Part shown: positions 58,053 to 64,000 of the stretch, piece by piece
How the letters are laid out: every line of letters starts with the position of its first letter
Position numbering within the stretch: the first letter of the stretch is position 1
Assembly (NCBI GenBank): GCA_001972305.1
Contig: BDDD01002140.1
Span: 63,296 to 127,295, forward strand
Length of the DNA: 64,000 nt
Direction: 5' to 3'
Source of the DNA: Cephalotus follicularis
Lineage: Eukaryota; Streptophyta; Magnoliopsida; Oxalidales; Cephalotaceae
The notes under the pieces: model-generated
Told to the model about the DNA's origin: nothing
What the model saw: the letters and a program-made list of their open reading frames with translations, nothing else
Database searches by the model: none
Made by a program: the position numbers and the translations under genes

Positions 58053-58699
58053 CTGTTGTCACACCCCGCTACCGTAAACAACACTTAGGTCATGGCAATC
58101 AACATATATTCAGCTTATTGCAATTTACGAATAATTTAAAACTTTTCAAATCATATAATATCTTTGTGGAAGCATTAACATAAGCCGAATTAAAACGTAA
58201 CATGATACCATACTACATGCTACAACAATAAACATCACAAAAGTTAACTGCCCTCAAATGGAGTGTGAACAATATTCATCAATACATCGATTAATTTATT
58301 ACAATGATCCCTTAACGTTTCTCAAAAGTAAATACAACATAAAACTCCACTTTGCTCCCCGAAGTTCAACGGTAACAATCCGCTGCATCAACCTGAAATC
58401 AATTTGAAATTGTAGGGGGTTAGCCTTTGTTCTCACTCGGCTAAGTATAAATACAGTTTGGTTTCAACAATAATGCATGTCATGTATGAATGCACAGTGA
58501 TGTAGTACAGTATATATAACAGTATATACATATATGTATCTATATATGCATATTCACAGTACAATACATCAACACAATCACGGTCATGTCCTCAGTGGAC
58601 CAGTCACAATCATGTCCTCAAAGGACTAGACAATCCATCAGTTATGCCTCAACGGGCCAATCAATCCAGTAATCGGGTCACTAAGACCCATCAATCCAA

Positions 58700-59070
58700 T
58701 TCAAGTTGCTTACACAACAGTGCTTGGCAACCGGTTACTTACACAACAGTGCTTAGTAACCAAAAGGGAGTCCCTGGCTACTTACTCAACAGAGCTTAGT
58801 AACCATCGTATGGGAAACCCTGGCTACTTACTCAACAGAGCCTAGTAGCTACCGTATATGGAATCTCCAGTAACTTACTCAACAGAGCTTAGTAGTGGAA
58901 TTCCTGGCTACTTACTCAACAGAGCTTAGCAGCCAACACAATCAATCAATCCATTACAAGTAATTATTAACAAATATAATACTTGCAATCCATACATTTC
59001 CAAATGTACATCAATCCTTTTAAAATAGTTCACAGTCTAGGCTGCTTACTCAACAGAGCTTAGCAGCCAC
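58700..59070. repeat. Hairpin minisatellite of delta right LTR
   Basis: Same words as 52540-52930 (CTACTTACTCAACAGAGCTT and GCTTACACAACAGTGCTT), with small differences. Confidence 0.9.
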
Positions 59071-59529
59071 CCAGAATCTTTCAATCCATTTCACGTAATT
59101 TATAAGTATAAACACTTGAAAACATATATATATATATATTCTCAGTATACATATAACAGTCATTTTACAACCCCTTTTCAAGTAGTTCCAATGTATAATA
59201 AATCACTCAAAAACAATACATTTTAAAATGTAAAACCAGTCATTTGAACTACGTTAGAATACATGAAAATACTCATTTTCATATAACAGTTTCTCAATCC
59301 CTTAAAACCACTTTCACAATCCTTTTGGAAATCATACATTTCCATATAAGAATGGTTTTATTAGACCATTCACATACCTCCAAAAAGAGGAACAATTTAG
59401 AAATCAGGTTATAACTCAACTATCAATTCAATTCACAATTGTATGCAATGCAAACATATGCTCGGATGCCTCTAGGCTCATCCTGGCTCAACGGGTGCTA
59501 TCTAAGCGAAAACGTCCAAAACAGCCACT

Positions 59530-59645
59530 TTACGCGTCGATGTTTCAACACGTCTATATCCATGTAGATGAACTATGGCATAATCAATAACAATACCATG
59601 TATCACAGTCCAAGGCATCGACGCTTACCTCGTGAGCGTCGATGG
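59530..59645. repeat. GCGTCGA word cluster (second cluster, delta right), reduced
   Basis: Words ACGCGTCGATGTTTC, GGCATCGACGC and GAGCGTCGATGG. The middle words present in the left copy (about 53370-53400) are lost by a small deletion. Confidence 0.75.
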
Positions 59646-60069
59646 TCAACACACCAAAACAGTGGTGTTCAATTCAAATATACATGCAATCCAACATGAT
59701 ATACACTCAGGAATCAACATACAGGAGTAGTTCACATAATAAGGCACTCATAGCATCAATCCAGCTAGTCCAACAATCCATAACCATAGTACAAAACATG
59801 CATTACATCAATGGCATTACAATATTATTGAACTCAAATTTGCATGTATAGCTTCCCCTACCTTTTAAAGCAATAAGAACAGTGCAGTCAAGTTGCAGGT
59901 TCAATTGCTGAACGTTTCCAATTACCGTTGAACCGAATCTGGTTCTTGCTGATTGATGAATTCCTCACTGCCAAATCCAATTGCCACTCACACACTGCAC
60001 ATACAACACATTTCATTACGATCAATGCACAGAATTCATTGCCATCACTGAAACGCCTGTCGGATTCCG

Positions 60070-60370
60070 ACCGACTCTCCCAGCTTGTGCAACACCCATA
60101 AACGAGTTCCACATTGAACGGTCGACTCAAAACTGCTCAAGGCTCGCCGTAAATCGGCGCCGAACCCCGTGTCACCGATGGCAGCGATTTGCGACTCACT
60201 GAGTCGACTCGTCCGACTTCCACCACTTCGGCCACCACCCAAAAACGCCACAAAATCAACAACTTACGCGTCACTGCCCAAGACTCGCCTAGACTCGGCG
60301 CCAAATGCCGTGTCTCAGGCAGCAGTGAGTCAACTCGGTGAGTCGACTCAACCAAGTGATTCCGGCCAAT
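60070..60370. repeat. GACTC/GAGTC-word region, delta right
   Basis: Contains GGTCGACTC (about 60120), CACTGAGTCGACTCG (about 60198), GACTCGCCTAGACTCGG and GGTGAGTCGACTCAACC (about 60340). Here too the best words have a GTCGAC core. Confidence 0.85.
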
Positions 60371-60984
60371 TCTGGCTGAAATACGCCTCAACGGTGGTTA
60401 AAATGGCAAGAGCTGGCCTTCTACACCAAAACCTACTCCATCTGTGACGCTAACGACATCAGAAAACGGATAGCAGAGGCGCACAATGACGGGAAGAGGA
60501 GAAGAAAAAGAAGAGAAAAGAGGAGGATAGGGAAGACGTTACCGTCGGTCGGAGCGCTTGGGTTGCACGCCGTCCACTCCTGGTCCGGTGGCTGTCTTCG
60601 ACATTCTCTCTCTTTCTCTCTCCCGCTCTCTCGCCTCTGTCTCTCTCGTGTCTCTTTTCTTTGCATGGTCGGGCTATGCGCCCGTGCCCCTTTTTTTTCT
60701 TCTATTAATTTGTTTCCATTCTATTCTTTATTAATATTTACCACAAAATATTAAGGCCTGGGTCTCGATTATTCCGCGAATTATGATATTAATTAATCCC
60801 GCCGCCACTAAAATAACAGTAATAATAATGCGAACATTGGGCCTTACATCACGCATTAAAAATAGGCTTTCTTAGCCATTTTTGGCAACATAATTACGGC
60901 TTCAATACGAAATGCCTTGAACATTTCCTTATCATTCCTCTTTGCAGTGGCAGGTCTGGTGCGCACGTTATGCTAACAGACTGC

Positions 60985-61105
60985 ATGGCAGTCGACTGCC
61001 TTCCCACAACAGTCGACTGCTTCTGCCAATAGTCCAGTCGACTATTTTTCTTAACAGTCGTCTGGTTCTGTTAATGCTCTAGTCGACTGTTTCTCCCTAC
61101 AGTCG
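60985..61105. repeat. CAGTCGACTG word cluster (terminal cluster, delta right)
   Basis: Words GCAGTCGACTGCC, ACAGTCGACTGC, CCAGTCGACTA, ACAGTCGTCTGG, TAGTCGACTG and ACAGTCGCCTGC, parallel to 54785-54912. Confidence 0.92.
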
Positions 61106-61261
61106 CCTGCTCCTCTGTTTCTTCACACCATAACTTTCCTTAAAACTCTTCATTCAAGCCTTAACATTACACGGTGGAAAAATCCATAATTCTCATTAAC
61201 TTAAGCACAATTTACATCGGGAATTACAATATTACATTTGACGAAAATCCCGGGCTTTACA

Positions 61262-61517
61262 TCCACCCCTCCTTTAAGAAATTTCATCCTCGAAATTAAG
61301 ACAGTTCTAAAACAAATGAGAGTAACGCTTTCTCATCTCGTCTTCGCGTTCGCAAGTCACTTCTTCAGTCGGTGGAATTGCCATCAAACCTTTCGGATCT
61401 ATCCATCGACCAAGGTCATGCCTCAATCTGAGAAACACACACCTATACAATTCGCAACAATTTGCAAAATGGCTCACGCCATTTCATACTCACAGCATTC
61501 TAACTCATCTGGTTCAA
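61262..61517 (-). mobile_element. Second delta internal region, only its pol end
   Basis: PPT (61262-61278, minus strand AAAGGAGGGGTGGA) and the same sequence that follows the left LTR (55064-55325), including the GGCTCACGCCATTTCATACTC phrase. At about 61517 it stops against copia RT. Confidence 0.85.
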
Positions 61518-61774
61518 GACGCCCATTTAAAAATGTCATCTTGACATCCACTTGCCATATCTCATAATCATAATGAGCGGCAAAATCAAGTGAAATCCGA
61601 ATGGATTTGAGCATGGTGACAGGTGAGAATGTCTCAATATAGTCGACACCATGTCGCTATCTATACCCTTTCGCCACTAATCAAGCTTTATATGTCTCGA
61701 TTTTTTTTATCTGCGTTTATCTTCCTATTAAAGTTCCATTGGCAACCAATAGGCACCATGCCTTCGGGTGCTTA
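61518..61774 (-). pseudogene. pol: Copia RT, N-terminal part
   Basis: Minus-strand remnant, in several frames, of the copia RT start: ETYKARL..KGYRQRHGVDY, TFSPVTMLKSIRISLDFAAHYDYEIWQVDVKMTFLNGRL. It is the part of RT missing from 35812-36785, in the right order and strand, so it most likely belongs to the same split copia element. About 60 residues between the two pieces are missing. Confidence 0.85.
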
Positions 61775-62979
61775 TGTCACACCCGTCCCGACCGAGACGG
61801 AAGTGACTATCACATGGCAAGCCCCCTTTCAGAAATCTCCACGTGATAACGTAAAATCGATTTGAAGACTTCCCAAAACCATAGTCACATGAAAATTTCA
61901 TAAGTTAAACCTTTTCTTTAAACTTGAAAATAATTCTAACTCTAAAATTTTTACGAAAATCAGACATGCAGTATCTGTTTATCGAACTATGCCCCCTGTA
62001 AAGAAAATCATAGTTTATAAAGTGGGCTCAGCCCTCAGCAGACCACAAGAAAGAAAAGAAAATATGCATGGGTTGGGCTCCGCCTCAACCATATCATCAA
62101 AACATAACTCATAATAAGGGCTCAGCCCTTCCAAATCAAAACTATATAAACATTTGTAGTAAAAACATAAATAAATGCATAATTTAAATACTGATGTCGT
62201 GGATGATATGCACGTGTTGAAACCTCTGGTAAGCATGCCCTCGTGGTCCAACATCAACTGAGTTTGCCACTATCTGAAATGGAATAAAAAAAGGAGGTTA
62301 GTTCAAAGATTAAGTGAGTAGAAACAAAACATCTCCTGATACATCCATCAAAGGAATGGATGTGCTCAATAAACTGAGCATAATATAATCAAGGATATAT
62401 GCAACAAAAAAAAGATAATGTAAATCTTCAAAAAGAAAGGCTTAAATCTCAATAAGATCCACAATGATAAACAAACAAATGATACCACAAATATGACAAG
62501 ATCCACAAGGAAATCAGATCCTCAAGTATGATCAATAATAAGATCAAGATCCACAAAGGATATCAAGATCCACAAATGATATAAAGATCCACAAACGTGA
62601 ACAGGATCCACAAACGTTAATTCAAGAAAAGAAATCTCGATATGCAACAAATGAAATTTCTGCTGAACAATCTCAAAGCTTAAGATAGTACTCCATGAGT
62701 ACAATAGAATCTCAATAAAATCAGAGTTCATAAAGAATATCAAGAATCACGGATATGATCAACAATCATAAATCAAGAAATGTGCCCATGAAATCATAAT
62801 ATCCTGGGCTGCTGGTACTGTTTGAACCTTGTGGCAATTTAAACAATAAAATATCTAGATGCATAAAACCCTACTATATATATTGTGTGATCATCTCATG
62901 AATATCAAGCCATATGGTTCATTTCCAGGATCTTTTGAGCATATATGTATAGTTAGATATATAGAAATCAGTAAGGAGG
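61775..62979 (-). mobile_element. LTR start 'zeta' inserted in copia RT, right limit unknown
   Basis: TGTCACACCCGTCCCGACCGAG at the junction with copia RT. Epsilon-like blocks follow: GTTTATCGAACTATG with CTTTACAG/GGGGC-type acceptor (61996) and GGGCTCAGCCC words. A second acceptor-like block (CTAACCTCC..ATTTCAG/ATAG) lies at 62274-62301. No gene. The other terminus and TSD were not found in the window. Confidence 0.6.
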
Positions 62980-62998
62980 AGTAGGTGGAATTACTCAC
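62274..62998 (-). other. Predicted intron in LTR zeta, 725 nt
   Basis: Donor CAT/GTGAGTAATT at 62998, branch-like CTAAC at 62297-62301, T-rich tract and ATTTCAG/ATAG at 62274. A TATA-like GTATATAAAC lies upstream at 63251-63260. The signals are good matches to plant consensus, but the LTR boundary between 62300 and 63000 is unclear. Confidence 0.35.
62450..62760. repeat. AAGATCCACAAA minisatellite
   Basis: Word (A)AGATCCACAA occurs about six times between 62452 and 62612 at 20-35 bp spacing, with looser variants (ATCAAG, AATCTCAATAA) to 62760. It is in the position of the minisatellites of the other LTRs. Confidence 0.8.
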
Positions 62999-64000
62999 AT
63001 GAATGGAGCGTCTCCTTCCTTCTTCCTATGTGTCTTCTTGCTTCCAAAAGCACATCTACTTGTTGAACGTTTGAAACGGTTCTAGCTTTCAAGTATGGAA
63101 AGCCTCCAAGGTATCCACACCAAGCTTCAATCTCCAACACGAAAAGCTTTACAAGCTCTCAACTCTTTGATTGTATGTATATGAGAGAGAGAGAGGGGCG
63201 CATAGGGTTTTGCTAATTGTCAAAAAATTATGTTTGAAGGAGATAGATGTGTTTATATACTTGTTGCTAGACAAGTCCCAATTAAACACACTCTCCTAAT
63301 TCAACCAGCCATCTATCTTAAAAGGAATCCCTATCCTTTTAAACTTCTTTCTTTAATATAATTAATATCATTATATATATATATATAATTTCATTAAATA
63401 TAATTAGGAAATAATATCCCAATTATTTTCCTCTCATCACGTGTTGGAAATATTTGCCCGTATTGTGTGTGACTCTATGGGTTCACTATTACGCTGGTCA
63501 TAGGATTAATATTGTGACGCTCACAATAATCTAATTAAATATTTATTATCACATAAAAAATATTCTCTTGAACATTTCGAATTAAAACTCTCTCAATTCT
63601 TTTCTTCCAAGATTAATTTATCAATTTAATCCTACTGATCGACATCGACATCTAGCAATGCATAACGACTCCCAGGTAATATGAATAATTTCTGAACAAC
63701 TATTTACAGGTACATGCACCTATAGTCCTTTCATTGACAATGCTCTAATTAAACCTAGGGTATGGATTATGTCAGACCCCAATAATTTAATCTTTAGCCT
63801 CGTGACTATCTTTCATTAGCCTAAATAATATTAGAGGTGCCCCTCTAATATTCAACCAATGATATCACACTCTTGATATCGTGGCTAGCCTGGCCAAGAG
63901 TTTAATCGCTAACGAAAATCACCCTGAGCATAATCTTCTTTTACTAGAAGCAATGGATTCATTATTGGCAGTTCACATGCCTCCATACATAAGCGTACTA
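62980..64000 (-). mobile_element. Copia-type LTR-like sequence, continues beyond window
   Basis: Collinear with 14800-15737 (GTATTGTGTGTGACTCTATG, CATCTAGCAATGCAT, GGTAATATGAATA). TATA-like GTATATAAAC on the minus strand at 63251-63260. A GA microsatellite lies at 63183-63195 and a TA run at 63371-63388. No coding sequence. Confidence 0.5.

Larger units (their letters stand above)
55064..58056 (-). mobile_element. Delta element internal region, deleted and chimeric
   Basis: Begins with a PPT (55064-55080, minus strand GAAAGAGGGGAGGA) and the end of pol, and ends with primer site TGGTATCAGAGC (58041-58052) and LTR. Between them, protease, RT, RNase H and integrase are absent. Their place is taken by 55560-56690, which resembles the LTR epsilon (CATGTCAGCGGAATAA, GAAGTATTCGTTTATCGGAC, CTTTACAGG-type block near 55720), followed by gag. 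It is 3 kb against 4.7 kb in element C. Confidence 0.85.
58393..59861 (-). other. Predicted LTR leader intron (delta right), about 1.47 kb
   Basis: Donor TTTTAAAAG/GTAGGGGAAG at 59861, branch-like CTAAC at 58418-58422, acceptor TTGATTTCAG/GTTGATGCAG at 58393. The first AG used in the other LTRs is mutated here (CAA), leaving the second one. Confidence 0.45.
58057..61261 (-). repeat. Delta element right LTR, 3205 bp, with internal sequence on both sides
   Basis: TGTCACACCCCG to GGGCTTTACA. It has a primer site and gag on its left and a PPT plus pol end on its right, so it is the 5' LTR of one unit and the 3' LTR of the next. Contents match the left LTR: acceptor block 58382-58445, hairpin minisatellite 58700-59070, cluster 59530-59645, donor 59861, GACTC region 60070-60370, terminal CAGTCGACTG cluster 60985-61105. 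Confidence 0.92.

Overview
The window is repeat-dense nuclear DNA from a flowering plant. It consists almost entirely of LTR retrotransposons inserted into one another, and I found no host protein gene, rRNA or tRNA gene. Ty3/gypsy elements dominate. They have chromovirus (Del/Tekay-like) traits: LTRs of 2-3.3 kb, 5-bp target-site duplications (TSDs), a primer site matching the 3' end of initiator Met-tRNA, a gag-PR-RT-RH-IN order, and an integrase tail ending in a TWE-type block. The second component is Ty1/copia. Nothing seen identifies the species.

Layout. 1-2139 is part of a minus-oriented gypsy LTR. 2640-4613 is GACTC-word DNA followed by a copia LTR fragment, cut by a plus-oriented gypsy LTR piece (4614-6108). 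6109-11967 is a mosaic: gag, primer site, then LTR pieces alternating with two captured reverse-transcriptase fragments. 11968-15737 is undiagnosed LTR-like DNA with internal duplications.

From 15738 to about 61774 the frame is one old minus-oriented copia element, split by later insertions. Its 3' LTR (15738-32364) holds a gypsy solo LTR (16004-21188, itself holding a solo LTR at 16323-18238) and a full-length gypsy element B (21966-31329, TSD CCCAG). Its pol is cut by a solo LTR (32491-35811) and by a gypsy element 'delta' with LTR-internal-LTR-internal structure (36786-61517). The left delta LTR contains a copia solo LTR (36964-52064, TSD TAAAC). That contains full-length gypsy element C (38257-50858, TSD GTAAC), whose right LTR contains a solo LTR (46084-48509, TSD GGTCC). 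The nest is therefore five levels deep, and most junctions are confirmed by TSDs. From 61775 to the window end there is another LTR start, then copia-like LTR sequence.

Most striking are features shared by the gypsy LTRs. (1) Each carries two clusters of short dispersed words with the palindromic core GTCGAC. The flanking bases are characteristic of the LTR (GCGTCGACGC, GACGTCGATGTC or CAGTCGACTG). One cluster lies about 120-350 bp from the TG end, the other several hundred bp downstream of the predicted TATA box. (2) Most LTRs have a conserved splice-donor-like block (G/GTAGGGG) and a branch-site/acceptor-like block (CTAAC...CTTTACAG/ATTG). This predicts an intron of about 1.5-1.9 kb inside the LTR leader, and the second word cluster lies within it. 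(3) Several LTRs have hairpin-forming minisatellites just before the acceptor. The gag-pol remnants are decayed by frameshifts and by nonsense changes that include C/G-to-T/A transitions, so the copies are probably inactive, although element B has near-identical LTRs and is fairly young.
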